From the NCBI RefSeq assembly GCF_028829235.1, contig NZ_JAIWJY010000002.1, positions 310,001-374,000 on the forward strand: 64,000 nucleotides of DNA, read 5' to 3'. A program made the position numbers and the translations under genes. A model generated the notes under the pieces. It saw only the letters and a program-made list of their open reading frames with translations. It did no database searches and was not told where the DNA came from. This DNA is from Tenacibaculum larymnensis (GTDB lineage: Bacteria; Bacteroidota; Bacteroidia; Flavobacteriales; Flavobacteriaceae). Below are positions 53,501 through 63,600 of the stretch, in pieces; position 1 is the first letter of the stretch; the number at the start of each line of letters is the position of its first letter.

Positions 53501-56500
53501 ACTGTTGTAATTCACAAAGTAATATTTGATAACAAACCCACCAACATCTTGTTTAGTAACAGGAACTTCAATTGTTTTAAGTTTGTTGTTTAAATGAATA
53601 AGTTTGGTTTCTACAATAGCGTGGTTTTTTTCTGTTTGAACTATAACCGTTGCATCTTTTGAGGCAGAACCAATTTGTAATGCTACTATATCATTTGGTT
53701 TGTATGTTGTTTTGTTTGTGTTGTACGTGAATAATTGGTTATCAGTTACACTTTTTTCTTTTTGATCGATTATAGTAAAATGAGCTTTGTCGGTAACTTT
53801 TTGTCCAAACTCATCTTTGGTGTCTAGAATAAGAATATACTTTCCCGAAATCCATTTTTTATAGTTGGTAAGCGTAACTTCTTTCGAGTTTTGTGTATTG
53901 AAAGCTTGCTCAAATACTAGTTTCCCTTTTTTCCAATTTAGAGGACTTTGTTCTTCCGAAGTATAAGCATCATGAGGAAATAAGGTTCTAAACTCACTTT
54001 CTGAAATATCTTGATAATCTGGAGTATCCCATGGTCTTTTACGTAACGGGTTTTTAGGTGCCTGAAGTTTATAAACTTTTATACCTCCTTCCGCAGGAAT
54101 AAACTCTCCATTTAAGTTTTTACTTGAAATTTCAATGGTTGCTTTCTTGTTTGATTTATGTATTGTAGAAGGAACTTGTATTGTAGCAAGTAATGCATGA
54201 TATCCTACTTTTACAATAGAGGTTGCTGAGCGAGTTTCTCCATTAACATCGGTTACATCAGCAGTGATTTCATATTCAAAAACAGGTAAATTTTCTTTGT
54301 TTACACTTTCATCAGGTAAGGCTTTAAATGTAATTGAAAAGTTACCTTGTGCATCGGTTATTAATTCACCGTGTGTAATTTCTTGTGCTTCTGAAGTAAA
54401 CTGAGGTTTACGCCAGTACCACCAAATAGGATATTGTACTTTACGATGCACGCGATATACTACTTTAGCATCTGTAATAGTTGATCCAGCAAAAGCTTTT
54501 GCAAATCCGTTTACTGTAATGCTATCATGTAACTTATAGGTTTTTGTTACAGGTTTAAATTCTGTTTCAAACTTAGGGCGCTTATATTCTTCAACTGAAA
54601 TACGAGTAATATAGTCTTCATTTTCAAAATCAAAATCTATAGTATCATAAAAGGTACTTTTTTGCTTTTCACTCTTATCAATAGAAAACCAATATTCGCC
54701 TGTTAACCCTGTACTAGGTAATATAATTTCTCCTGAAGTTGATCCGTATTTGTTTAGCTTTAGATCTAGTGTTTTTAATGCTTCACCGTTAACATTATTT
54801 AATGTTACTTGTACAAATTCATCGGTAAAAGGTGTTGAGTTGTCTTCCGTTTCTTTAATAAAGATAGTTTTAAAGTATACAGTTTGTCCTGGTCGATAAA
54901 TGCTCCTATCTGTAAAAATAAAAGGCTTTATAGAGGTATAACTATCATTTGCAGTTGGAGAGACTTGTTTTTGATATTTATTCAGGTAGTAGTTACCAAA
55001 AATAGCAGTATCGTTTTTGTATGTAACTGTAACATACACATTACCATAACTATCATCACTTTTAAAAGAAGCAAAACCGTTTTTATCAGTTGTTAGTTTT
55101 TTGTGAATTGATTTTCCATACCTACGCTGTTTGTTTTGTAACAATAACTCAGCATTTTTAATTGGTTTTCCATTGTTTCTATCAACAATTTGGTAAGTTT
55201 TTATACCATTATTGCTATTTTCAACTAAAACTAAATTGGTTGCTTGTAAATGAGCAGTAGCATATAAATCTTTAGAGTTTAAAGTAGTATTTTGATGTGT
55301 TACAATTAAATAATTTCCTTGAGTTAATTTAGGAAGAACTACTTCAGTTGTGTGTAATAAGTAATCTTTTTCATTTCGTAAATTACTGTTCCATGAAGTA
55401 GCTTTTGTAAGTTTTTTTATAAAGTTAAAGCGTTCTTCTTCCTTGTAAATCTTTTGAAACTCTTCTAATTGTTTATGCCCAACTTTATAAGCAGAGAAGT
55501 ATAGTTTATCAATATTCTTATAAGTAATTAGTAATCTAGAGTGAGATTGAATAGGAACAAACTTTTCAGAAAGAATACTTAGCGATGTAGTTTTGATTTG
55601 TTGTTGTAGATGCTCAGATTTTTCAGCAGCTAAGCTTTTAGGAAATTGTTCAATAAGCTTTTTACAAATAGCAAGTGCCTCTCTGTTTTTAAAACGAAAC
55701 TCTTCATTTTTTATAGCTTTATAAGATCCAGCTTGTTGATTATAAATCCTGGCTATTTCATAACTGTATAATCCAGAAACTTCATTGTTTTTATAATTAC
55801 TAACTGATGTTTTAAGTGTTTGTAACAATAACTCTTGTTTGTTATTTAAAGTTATATGTTGCTTAACAAACTGTAATCGTTGAATATCTACATTAGCACA
55901 GGCATCGAAGTTATTGTTTTTTAAATGAAAGTTTATTAATTTTTGATAAATTTTCAAGGCATTAAATTGTAATGATAAATCATCTTTCGAGGTAAGGTTT
56001 AATCCAGAAAACTTGTTAGCTTCACTTAAGTATAAAGCGTCATCAATTTTAAATTGATAAGTAGGTTTTGTAATGTTGGTTTCTGTGGTTTTATAAAACT
56101 CTAAGGCATTATGCGCTAAAAAATCAAATAGGGTAGGGCGGTATTTTTTTGAACCCTTTTCTATTTGAATAATATCTTTAAAAGTATGAATAGCTGTTTT
56201 TTGTAGTTCAGATTCATTTTCTAAAGAGTTTTGATAGTGGCAATGAATTTCTGCAAATAGCGTATTCAAATCCCATGTTCTAAAATCATTTTCATCAACT
56301 TTTTGTTGAGTTTGAGTACGATTGTAAAACTTCCATCTGTTCTGATTAAAATATTGCCAGTATAAGTTTGCTAATACATTTTCTAGCACATTTTTTGTTG
56401 GAAAATTACTTTTATTAATTTGTTGTTTGAATTCATCAATAATCTTTAATTGTGCGTTTTCTTCTAAAGTTAGAGCGTATTTACTTTTATAAAACAATGA

Positions 56501-56692
56501 TTTTATAATTTGAGGAGCATTGTTGCTTTTTTCAGCTTTATCGTAAATAGTGTTTACTATTTTTAAAGCAGATTTAGGCAGGTTTTCTGACTCAAACTTG
56601 TGAACTTTTTCCCACAGGTTGTTATAGTTTTCTTGGGCGTGTACTAATGTTGAAAATAAAATCATCAGTAAAACGGGGGTTATTCTTTTCAT
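50579..56692 (-). CDS. Bacterial alpha-2-macroglobulin family protein
   Basis: This 2037-residue exported protein has a signal peptide (1-19). A helical N-terminal ~350 residues is followed by macroglobulin-like beta domains (the MG2-type motif FIFTDRSIYRPGQTVYFKT near 600), the bait region and the thioester CSEQ in YPYECSEQTFARYY near 1480. An alpha/alpha-toroid (about 1480-1800) and a C-terminal receptor-like domain come after. The intact CxEQ should form the reactive thioester that traps proteases. No adjacent pbpC is seen, unlike the E. coli type. A segment near residues 1222-1236 (LLDEMVVTALGVKEEK) looks like a SusC-type TonB-box sequence, which is unusual here. It is longer than most bacterial members. 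Confidence 0.92.
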   Translation of the reverse strand: MKRITPVLLMILFSTLVHAQENYNNLWEKVHKFESENLPKSALKIVNTIYDKAEKSNNAPQIIKSLFYKSKYALTLEENAQLKIIDEFKQQINKSNFPTKNVLENVLANLYWQYFNQNRWKFYNRTQTQQKVDENDFRTWDLNTLFAEIHCHYQNSLENESELQKTAIHTFKDIIQIEKGSKKYRPTLFDFLAHNALEFYKTTETNITKPTYQFKIDDALYLSEANKFSGLNLTSKDDLSLQFNALKIYQKLINFHLKNNNFDACANVDIQRLQFVKQHITLNNKQELLLQTLKTSVSNYKNNEVSGLYSYEIARIYNQQAGSYKAIKNEEFRFKNREALAICKKLIEQFPKSLAAEKSEHLQQQIKTTSLSILSEKFVPIQSHSRLLITYKNIDKLYFSAYKVGHKQLEEFQKIYKEEERFNFIKKLTKATSWNSNLRNEKDYLLHTTEVVLPKLTQGNYLIVTHQNTTLNSKDLYATAHLQATNLVLVENSNNGIKTYQIVDRNNGKPIKNAELLLQNKQRRYGKSIHKKLTTDKNGFASFKSDDSYGNVYVTVTYKNDTAIFGNYYLNKYQKQVSPTANDSYTSIKPFIFTDRSIYRPGQTVYFKTIFIKETEDNSTPFTDEFVQVTLNNVNGEALKTLDLKLNKYGSTSGEIILPSTGLTGEYWFSIDKSEKQKSTFYDTIDFDFENEDYITRISVEEYKRPKFETEFKPVTKTYKLHDSITVNGFAKAFAGSTITDAKVVYRVHRKVQYPIWWYWRKPQFTSEAQEITHGELITDAQGNFSITFKALPDESVNKENLPVFEYEITADVTDVNGETRSATSIVKVGYHALLATIQVPSTIHKSNKKATIEISSKNLNGEFIPAEGGIKVYKLQAPKNPLRKRPWDTPDYQDISESEFRTLFPHDAYTSEEQSPLNWKKGKLVFEQAFNTQNSKEVTLTNYKKWISGKYILILDTKDEFGQKVTDKAHFTIIDQKEKSVTDNQLFTYNTNKTTYKPNDIVALQIGSASKDATVIVQTEKNHAIVETKLIHLNNKLKTIEVPVTKQDVGGFVIKYYFVNYNSFVSGIIPISVPNEQNSITIETNTFRDKLQPGTQETWSFTIKNDKNNKVAAEVLASMYDASLDEFKPHNWEFSPISTSTYYSYSGNANAYQSFGNERFRVFNNNYPSSFKTQRYDQLNWFGFYFGMNRNIRLRGLAMSSKMQPSPEREIVEEKALLDTQENLLDEMVVTALGVKEEKGNKVSLDGVQIRKNLQETAFFYPHLQTDKEGNITFSFTTPEALTRWKLQLLAHTKELQSATKTLTTVTQKELMVIPNAPRFLREGDQITLNTKIANISDKNLQGTALLILTDAITGKEINLLDNSTKNQSFNVNANGNTNVSWNLSIPDTYQAIQYKVVAKAGDFSDGEQNVLPVLSNRMLVTETLPMWVRSNETKTFTLDKLKNQTSTTLSHHKLTLEVTSNPAWYAVQALPYLMEYPYECSEQTFARYYANTLASHIANSNPRIQEVFNTWKSSDTLLSNLEKNQELKSLIIQETPWLRDAQSETEQKKRIALLFDLNKMKYEQQNAINKLLQMQLNNGGFPWFKENDNPNVYITNHIVTGFGHLQKLGIDNKDDSLQKMLVDAIHFLDTEIEHTYKKLLESAERIKAEKDQKKYTEYLKKNHLNYFIIQYLYMRSFYTNIEINDTTKTAFEYYKSQTATYWKEFSLYGKGQISLLQFRNGNTQISSKILKSLRENSITSDELGMYWKENQPSWYWHQAPIETQSLLIEAFSEIENNTETIDNLKIWLLKNKQTNRWKTTKATTEAVYALLLQGNDWISVTDMVDVKIGKQTINPSKLEDTKIEAGTGYFKTSWNGSEITPNMSTVSISKKGKGIAWGGLYWQYFENLDKITSAKTPLQLNKKLFKKVNTNTGKQLQEVTENTQLNVGDLITVRIELRSDRNMEFVHMKDMRASGVEPINVLSQYKWQDGLGYYESTKDAATNFFFERLPKGIYVFEYDVRINNAGNFSNGITTIQGMYAPEFSSHSKGERLLIK

Positions 56693-56926
56693 CTATCTAA
56701 ATTTTATATTTTTTGAATAGTTCAATAATCTTATTTTTTTGATACTAGTCGTGAGTATACATATATGAACAAAGCACTAAAAAATAGTGGTTTTTTACAA
56801 GTTGAAGTTTGTAAAGGTACTATTTGAGTGAGTGAACATAGCTATTTAAAGAGTTTCGATTTAAAGATACTTAAAATTCTCGCTTGGTTTTGTATTTTTG
56901 GGGCTTATATCACAGATAACAGTACT

Positions 56927-58282
56927 ATGAAAATTCACTTTATAGCTATCGGCGGTAGCGCAATGCATAACTTAGCAATCGCATTACAACAAAAAGGATA
57001 CCAAATTACGGGTAGTGACGATACTATTCATGATCCGTCAAAAACTCGTTTGGCAAATAAAGGTTTGTTGCCAGATGTGTTTGGATGGTTTCCAGAAAAA
57101 ATAACTACCGATTTAGATGCTGTAATTTTAGGAATGCATGCAAAAAAAGATAATCCTGAGCTGTTAAAGGCGCAAGAACTTGGAGTGAAAATTTATTCGT
57201 ATCCAGAGTTTTTGTATGAACAATCTAAAGATAAAACACGAGTGGTTATAGGTGGTTCTCATGGGAAAACAACTATAACTTCTATGATTCTACATGTGTT
57301 AAATTATCATGATAGAGAAGTGGATTATATGGTAGGTGCACAGTTAGAAGGTTTTGATACTATGGTTCATTTAACAGAAGAAAATGAGTTTATTGTTTTG
57401 GAGGGAGACGAATATTTGAGTTCTCCTATAGATATGCGTCCGAAGTTTCACCTGTACAAACCGAATATAGCGTTGTTAAGTGGAATTGCCTGGGATCATA
57501 TCAATGTGTTTCCAACGTTTGAAAATTATGTAGAACAATTTTCAATTTTTACTGATTCTTTGACGAATGGTGGAATTATGGTGTATAATGAGGAAGATGA
57601 GGTGTTAAAAGAGGTTGTTGAAAGTTCAAATCATCCAATAAAAAAATACCCTTATAAAACTCCTGAATGTTTTATTGATAATGGAATTACTTACTTGGAA
57701 ACTGAAGAAGGAGATTTACCATTAGAAATTTTTGGAGAACATAACTTACAAAATTTGGCAGGGGCAAAGTGGATTTGCCAGCATATGGGGGTTGATGAAG
57801 ATGAATTTTATGAGGCAATAGCTAGTTTTAAAGGAGCTAGTAAGCGTTTAGAAAAGATTGCTGAAAACTCTTCAACAGTTGTGTTTAAAGACTTTGCACA
57901 TTCACCATCTAAAGTTGAAGCAACTACTGCTGCGGTTAAAGATCAATATTCAAATAGAACTTTGTTAGCATGTTTAGAGCTACATACTTATTCGAGCTTA
58001 AATGCTGAGTTTTTATCAGAATACAAAGGTGCTTTAGATAAGGCAGATAAAGCAGTGGTTTTTTATTCTCCACACGCTGTAAAAATTAAACAGTTAGAAG
58101 AAGTTTCAGCAGCACAAATAGCTAAAGCGTTTGAACGTGACGATTTGATTATTTATACAAAACCAGAAAAGTTTAAAGAGTTTTTATTCAATGAGAACCT
58201 TGAAAATACAGCTTTGTTATTAATGAGTTCTGGTAACTACGGAGGGTTAGATTTTGATGAGGTTAAGGCTTTGGTTGATTAA
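56927..58282 (+). CDS. mpl: UDP-N-acetylmuramate:tripeptide ligase (Mpl) of peptidoglycan recycling
   Basis: The family start is MKIHFIAIGG at 56927, giving 451 residues; the frame extends 33 codons upstream without homology. Mur-ligase features are visible: IGGSAMHNLA near the start, the ATP-binding loop VIGGSHGKTTITSM near 107, VLEGDEYLSSPIDMRPKF near 160 and the ISGIAWDHINVFPT-type segment near 183. Mpl attaches recycled murein tripeptide to UDP-MurNAc. The DEYLSS and PSKVEA motifs favour Mpl over MurC. Its 3' end overlaps the convergent nucleotidyltransferase gene by 20 bp. Confidence 0.9.
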   Translation: MKIHFIAIGGSAMHNLAIALQQKGYQITGSDDTIHDPSKTRLANKGLLPDVFGWFPEKITTDLDAVILGMHAKKDNPELLKAQELGVKIYSYPEFLYEQSKDKTRVVIGGSHGKTTITSMILHVLNYHDREVDYMVGAQLEGFDTMVHLTEENEFIVLEGDEYLSSPIDMRPKFHLYKPNIALLSGIAWDHINVFPTFENYVEQFSIFTDSLTNGGIMVYNEEDEVLKEVVESSNHPIKKYPYKTPECFIDNGITYLETEEGDLPLEIFGEHNLQNLAGAKWICQHMGVDEDEFYEAIASFKGASKRLEKIAENSSTVVFKDFAHSPSKVEATTAAVKDQYSNRTLLACLELHTYSSLNAEFLSEYKGALDKADKAVVFYSPHAVKIKQLEEVSAAQIAKAFERDDLIIYTKPEKFKEFLFNENLENTALLLMSSGNYGGLDFDEVKALVD

Positions 58283-59336
58283 AAAATCTATCAAATAAAT
58301 ATTTTCTATACTTTTTTAAATAAAAAGATTTTAAAATAAAAAAAAAGCGGTGTTTATATAAAAAATATAGGTCCCATTTTTTTTTGTTATCAGCACTTTC
58401 TTTTGGGTTGTTAATGAAAAAAAGTACTTTTTTGATGTAGCTCTCAGTCTTATGTGTTTTTATATATTCGAGTGATTTAGGAGAACCAAAAATGTAATTA
58501 GTAATAGCAAGAAAGTTTTTTAAATAGTCAGATTCAGAATGATAAAACTTGTTTAAAACTGTCTTAATCGAAGCTCTTTTAGATAACATATAAAGATCAT
58601 AAGAGTTTCTTAGAGAGATTGTTTTAGTCCATTGAGCTTTCTCGTTAATTTGCTTGTTAAAACAAGTTAAAAGAACTTGATTTTCATACGAAAGGATATT
58701 TATGCTATTCGTCAGTTTTTTTAGGCTATTTTCAACAAAATTATAGTCGAATCCTTTTTCATTTGTAATCATTTTATAATGTACTTCAACGGCAGCAATT
58801 TTTTCTTTTTTGGTTATTTTTGGGTAATGCCTATTTAAAACTGTATTATCTAAATAATCAGAAGTCTTCTCTTTATACCCATTTTCTTTGAGAATATTAA
58901 TAGTAAGCTTAAACTTTTCTGGATTGACTAAAAAATCAATATCACCCACCATACGTTCAGCAATGTCTTCATATAGGCCTTCTAATAAATTGCCTGTTCC
59001 TTTTAAAAAAATAGGAGTAATATTGTTTGAAAGTAAAAGTTCATTAATTTCTTTTGCTTCTGCAATAATTTGTTGATTACGTTCTCTGTTTAAGTCAGTA
59101 ATATGTTTCATATACTCGACTAAATCTACAGGTAAATAGTGTAATAAATCAGCACGTTTTAAATTGCAATATAATGCGGGAAAAACATAGTGAGTTGTAC
59201 TTAATTTTACAACAGCATCCCAATCGACTAAACCGGATTTTATTTTTTGTTCAACTAAATTTCGATTCTTTTCTTCATGGGTTATAGTTAAACACTTACT
59301 AATAAATAATAATGTTTCTTTATAATTCATTCGCAA
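58263..59336 (-). CDS. Nucleotidyltransferase-family protein (NTP_transf_5 type)
   Basis: This 357-residue protein has a nucleotidyltransferase core at about residues 100-170: FLKGTGNLLEGLYEDIAERM then VGDIDFLV, with the paired Asp residues of the catalytic site and a later VEVHYKM segment. Proteins of this type accompany HPr-kinase-like and PqqD-like proteins in peptide-modification and capsule-related clusters. It overlaps the HPr-kinase-like gene by 17 bp, so the two are translationally coupled. The start could also be two codons later (MNYKE). The substrate is unknown. Confidence 0.8.
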   Translation of the reverse strand: MRMNYKETLLFISKCLTITHEEKNRNLVEQKIKSGLVDWDAVVKLSTTHYVFPALYCNLKRADLLHYLPVDLVEYMKHITDLNRERNQQIIAEAKEINELLLSNNITPIFLKGTGNLLEGLYEDIAERMVGDIDFLVNPEKFKLTINILKENGYKEKTSDYLDNTVLNRHYPKITKKEKIAAVEVHYKMITNEKGFDYNFVENSLKKLTNSINILSYENQVLLTCFNKQINEKAQWTKTISLRNSYDLYMLSKRASIKTVLNKFYHSESDYLKNFLAITNYIFGSPKSLEYIKTHKTESYIKKVLFFINNPKESADNKKKWDLYFLYKHRFFFILKSFYLKKYRKYLFDRFFNQPKP

Positions 59337-60426
59337 ATATTTTTTTTACTGTTTCAATCATTTTTTCATTATTAGAATAGGTTAGTTGGTAGCAAGGTAA
59401 TTTTTCAAACCAATCTAAAAAGAGTTCAGCATTTTGAGGTAATGGAGATAACCAAGAATCAGGAACCAATTGCTCGAATGCTGTAATGTTTGAAATTTTA
59501 TTAATGATTAAGTCACTATCTTTTTGATATTTAATAAAAATTAGAGCTTTGCAAGGAGTTTTTAGCGAGTAATCATGGTTATTTGTAGGTAAGTAGCGAA
59601 CAATTTTATTTAGCTTTTTAAAATGATATTCAGCAGATGTTTTTAATTCAGGATAAATTGGAAGTAGTGTTTCTAAACTATTCTTTTTAATAGATATGGC
59701 AGAAGGAAAGCTGTGTACATTTAAAGAGTTATCAATAGGTACAAAATCATCGGCTAAACAAGTAAAACCATTGGCTTGTAATAATGCTAATGAAGTACTC
59801 TTTCCATTTCCAGAATCACCTAAAAATAAAATAGAATTATTGTCCTTACTAACTGCGGAAGCATGAAAAACTCCTATCCATTCATTTTCATTTTTTTGAT
59901 GTATTTTTTGCACTAGTTCCATTGAGAATTTTCCTTGGAAGTAATGTACTTCTTTTAAACTCCATGTACCAATAAGGCTATCGTCAACAGAAAAAGAAAT
60001 AGATTTAGAATCATTATACACTTCAAAATGATGGTGTGTTTTGACTGTTTCCTGAATTTCTAAATGAGCAAATTTTGGGTGTATTAAAAAGGCTTCAGTA
60101 TTAGATGCATAGCTTACTTTAAAATATAAACTATTTATGCTATAGTATTTTACAACTTCAAAAGTCTTAGGCTTAGTTACAGGTATTAGCTTTTTATCGT
60201 TTTTATTTTCTGAAGAAATAAGTAAAGATTCAATATCAGTAACAAGTTCTACTGCTTGTTGGTAAGGTATGTTAACTTGCTTTATTACTTGATTAATAAT
60301 TTCTTGTTTGTCAATTTTTTTATTTAAAAGAGATAGTGTTTCTGCTATCAAGGGGGCTACAACAAGATATTCATTATTGTCTTGAAACCAAATAACTTGC
60401 TTATTCTCTATTTGTTTATTAGTCAT
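59320..60426 (-). CDS. PqqD-like / HPr-kinase-like fusion protein
   Basis: This is a 368-residue protein. The N-terminal ~75 residues resemble PqqD recognition domains (VVAPLIAETLSLLNKK, then a helical stretch through ESLL). The C-terminal part has the HPr(Ser) kinase P-loop GDSGNGKSTSLALL at about 202-215, followed by ADDFVPID, the usual Asp-Asp motif. Stand-alone HPr-kinase-like proteins phosphorylate peptides in some lasso-peptide and related pathways. It is downstream of a 59-codon exported peptide gene and coupled to the nucleotidyltransferase gene. A PqqD-like region next to a short peptide points to peptide modification, though this is inferred. Confidence 0.72.
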   Translation of the reverse strand: MTNKQIENKQVIWFQDNNEYLVVAPLIAETLSLLNKKIDKQEIINQVIKQVNIPYQQAVELVTDIESLLISSENKNDKKLIPVTKPKTFEVVKYYSINSLYFKVSYASNTEAFLIHPKFAHLEIQETVKTHHHFEVYNDSKSISFSVDDSLIGTWSLKEVHYFQGKFSMELVQKIHQKNENEWIGVFHASAVSKDNNSILFLGDSGNGKSTSLALLQANGFTCLADDFVPIDNSLNVHSFPSAISIKKNSLETLLPIYPELKTSAEYHFKKLNKIVRYLPTNNHDYSLKTPCKALIFIKYQKDSDLIINKISNITAFEQLVPDSWLSPLPQNAELFLDWFEKLPCYQLTYSNNEKMIETVKKIFANEL

Positions 60427-60443
60427 GTACTTATAAAAGTAAT

Positions 60444-60470
60444 AAAACCTCGAGATATTCTCGAGGTTTT
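60444..60470 (-). terminator. Terminator-like hairpin between the peptide gene and its downstream genes
   Basis: AAAACCTCGAG pairs with CTCGAGGTTTT across ATATT, followed on the minus strand by a T-run. Placed after a short peptide gene and before the modification genes, it would allow high peptide expression with partial readthrough. Confidence 0.85.
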
Positions 60471-60492
60471 AGAGTGAAATAATTTTTTGATA

Positions 60493-60672
60493 TTAAAAAT
60501 CTAGTCCTGGATCTTCAGGGCTCTGTGCCTGTGCTTTTTGCGGATTTAAGATCATATAAGTTCCTAATGCTGTTAAAGCTGCATATTTACCATAACTCCC
60601 TATTTTTTTTATAGCCTCTTTACGAGTAATGTCTTTAGAACTTTTATCAGTGTTTTTTATGTCTTTTTTCAT
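60493..60672 (-). CDS. 59-residue exported small peptide, candidate modified-peptide precursor
   Basis: ATG at 60672 and TAA at 60493-60495 give 59 residues. The N-terminal part is Lys/Asp-rich, then TRKEAIKKIGSYGKYAALT and a short hydrophobic run (GTYMILNP), then QKAQAQ resembling a signal-peptidase site, and the tail SPEDPGLDF. Small peptides of this design (R-K-E-A-hydrophobic-AxAQ-short acidic tail) occur in Bacteroidota. Its position ahead of a PqqD/HPr-kinase-like and a nucleotidyltransferase gene, with a hairpin between, is what a precursor gene would show. No Cys or Ser/Thr-rich core is present, so the modification, if any, is unknown. Confidence 0.65.
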   Translation of the reverse strand: MKKDIKNTDKSSKDITRKEAIKKIGSYGKYAALTALGTYMILNPQKAQAQSPEDPGLDF

Positions 60673-60696
60673 GATTGCTCGATTTTGATAGCTTAC

Positions 60697-63600
60697 TTAT
60701 TTTAAAATTACTTTTTTAGAAACCTCTCCTAAATTAGAATTTAGTTTTACAATGTATACTCCGGTAGCTACGCTAGGGATACTTACTTTACTAACTCCGT
60801 TAGAAATTATGTTTCGATTTATAATTTCTTTACCTAAGATTGAATATACAGCTATATTCGCTTCTGTTTGTAAACCAGTAATGGTTATTTCATTATTAGA
60901 AGAGCTGTAAATGCTAATATTATCTAAAGAAGGTTCAATAATTGATGTTGGCTTTTCTGAACTTGTATGTAAATAGAACTGTCCAATACTATTTGAATCT
61001 TTGTTAAGAGTAGTAGTATAATTTTCCTCAGATAAATCAGTAAAAACGTTATTTATTCTATCTTCTAAATATACTTTAAGATTTGCTGGTATATTTTTAG
61101 TATTGATAGAAAAAGTTACCTTTTCACCGCTTAAAGCTCTTAAACCAACAGGAATTACCATGTTCTCATAATCATTATTTGGTAAGGTTTGAATAGCTAA
61201 TTGTTTTCCTTGGTTATTAGTTAGTAACTCAGTAAAAACAGCTAAGTCAGAAGTATCTTCTCCAAACATTTTTGAATCATAACTTCTATCATATCCCTTA
61301 GTTTTTCCTGAAGCATAAAAAACTTTTGTAGATCTTTTGATATCGTTATTATTAACAGATAATTCAATTGAAGGAATAGGTTCTTGCCTCATGAATGTAT
61401 CTGAATTTTGATGACTTTGATTAGAGAAAGCAAAGATAAGATTGTTACTTGCTGCAGCTTCCACAAAGAATCCTTGACCTGGAGCAATTTCTATGTCATC
61501 AATCGCATTCTTAGTTATATATTGTGAGCCATTCCATAGCCAAATAGTTTCCTCGGTAAGTATAGCTGTATTCGCAGCTGCAAAATTAGCAGAGTTAATG
61601 TAAGATGTATACGGATTCCCTACAAGGTTGTAATTAGTTCTACTACCTGTAGAAATAGCTTTAGCAATATTAGAAGTATTTGCTGTTCCACTGATTGAAA
61701 CATCGCCAGGAGTAGCTAACTTAATAGAAACACCTGTTCCATTAGTTATTGTTCCTGTATTACCACTTTGTACATAAAACCAAGCGTCTCCAGTAATATT
61801 ACTATAAGGAGCTAATCCTAAGTTACCACCAGTTCCGGAAGCTAAGGTATGGTTAGCAATAATATCTTCTAAAGTTTCACCAGCAACAGGAGGTGATACT
61901 AAGTACCAGTTTGTAGTTGGTAAACTTCTTTTATAAGTTACAGTACCAGTAACAGTACTTTGTGGTATAAATGAAGCTCCGTTATTAATTGTTAATGAAT
62001 TAAAAGTAACAGCTGATGAAGCCGTTGGATAGTTTGTTAAACTAGAAGGTACAATAACATTAGCATTGGTTGGGGGAACTACACTAGGACTCCAGTTTGA
62101 TGCTGTATTCCAATCGTTATCAGTAGATCCTGACCAAGTTACGGTTTCTATACCCACTAAAACATTGGTGGTACTACCTACACTGTTTAATGTCAAAACA
62201 GCATCGTTAGAAGCATCGTCTTTTAACGTCCCTCCATTTGCAGCTAATGTACCAACAGCTATACCATCAGTATCTGAATCACCTGATTGTATTGTGTATC
62301 TAAAAATTAAGGCACTAGTTCCGCTTCCGCTTTGGTAGACTGCTTGACGTGTAGTTGCTCCAATAGTGATAGCTATTTGAGGAGTTCCCCCAGTAGTATT
62401 TACAATTATATTCTCATCAAAATTTACAGTAAAGTCCAAGTTTTGACCTGTAAGATAATTACCGTTTGCAGGAACACTAACACTTGTTACAGTTGGAGCA
62501 GCAGCATCTACTAAAACAGCGGCTGTAGAACCTACACTATTTAAAGTCAGGTTTGCATCTTTTCCTCCAGCATCTTTTAAAGTGCTTCCATTTGCAGCTA
62601 ACGAACCAACAGCAATACCGTCAGTATCAAGATCTCCTGTAAGAATTGTGTGTCTAAAAACTAAAGAACTTGTTCCGCTGCCACTAATATAAGTTGCTTG
62701 GCGTGTGGTAGCTCCGATAGTAATAGCTATTTGCGGTATTCCTCCTGTAGTATTTACAGTTACATTTTCATCAAAGTTTACGGTAAAATCTAAATTTTCC
62801 CCTGTTACATAAGTAGCATTGGCAGGTACACTCACACTAGAAACAGTAGGTGCAACTGCATTTGAAATTACAGTTGTAGTGTTGTCCGTATCATCAGTGG
62901 TACCATCATTAATAACTACTGTAAAAGTGGTTGTTTCTGAAGTAGCTGTTCTGTTGTCAGTTGGGTTGAAAGATAAAGCTCTTAGTTTTGACTGTAAATC
63001 AGTAGGTGTAGTAGTAGCTATAGTATAAGGACCACTACCAGAAAGTCCCGTACCTGTTAATAATCCTTTTGCATTATTATCTAAAGTAATAGTTGCTGAT
63101 AAGTTATCTCCATCAGTATCTGTGGTTGTAATACTAGAAAAAGGAGAAATTGTACTATTATCATTCACACTTTGACCAGCAGTTGTTCCTCCAATTACTG
63201 GAGCTGTATTTGAAACAGCAGACGTAACTATCATTTCATCTATAGAGAATCCTCCAAAAATTTCAGTATCAGGTGTGATAATTAATTCGTCAATATCAGA
63301 AAATGAACCAGTTGTAGGGGATGTAAAGTCTATACTTATAGCAGAATTATGAGTAGGTGATACTAAACTAAGCGTACCAACTACAACACCATTTTTTTTA
63401 CCAGTGAATGTAAAATCAATAATAGTACCGCCTACAGCTTGCTCGTAAGCAAATTGAATTGATGTTATACCTACTTCACCACCACTATCTGTTGATAATG
63501 TAGCTGAAGACACTGCTGAACTACCATTACCGGCCCAAGCTAATACAGCATCAGTAGCTCCACCAATTGCATTAGTACCGACTCCATTTCCACTTGTAGC

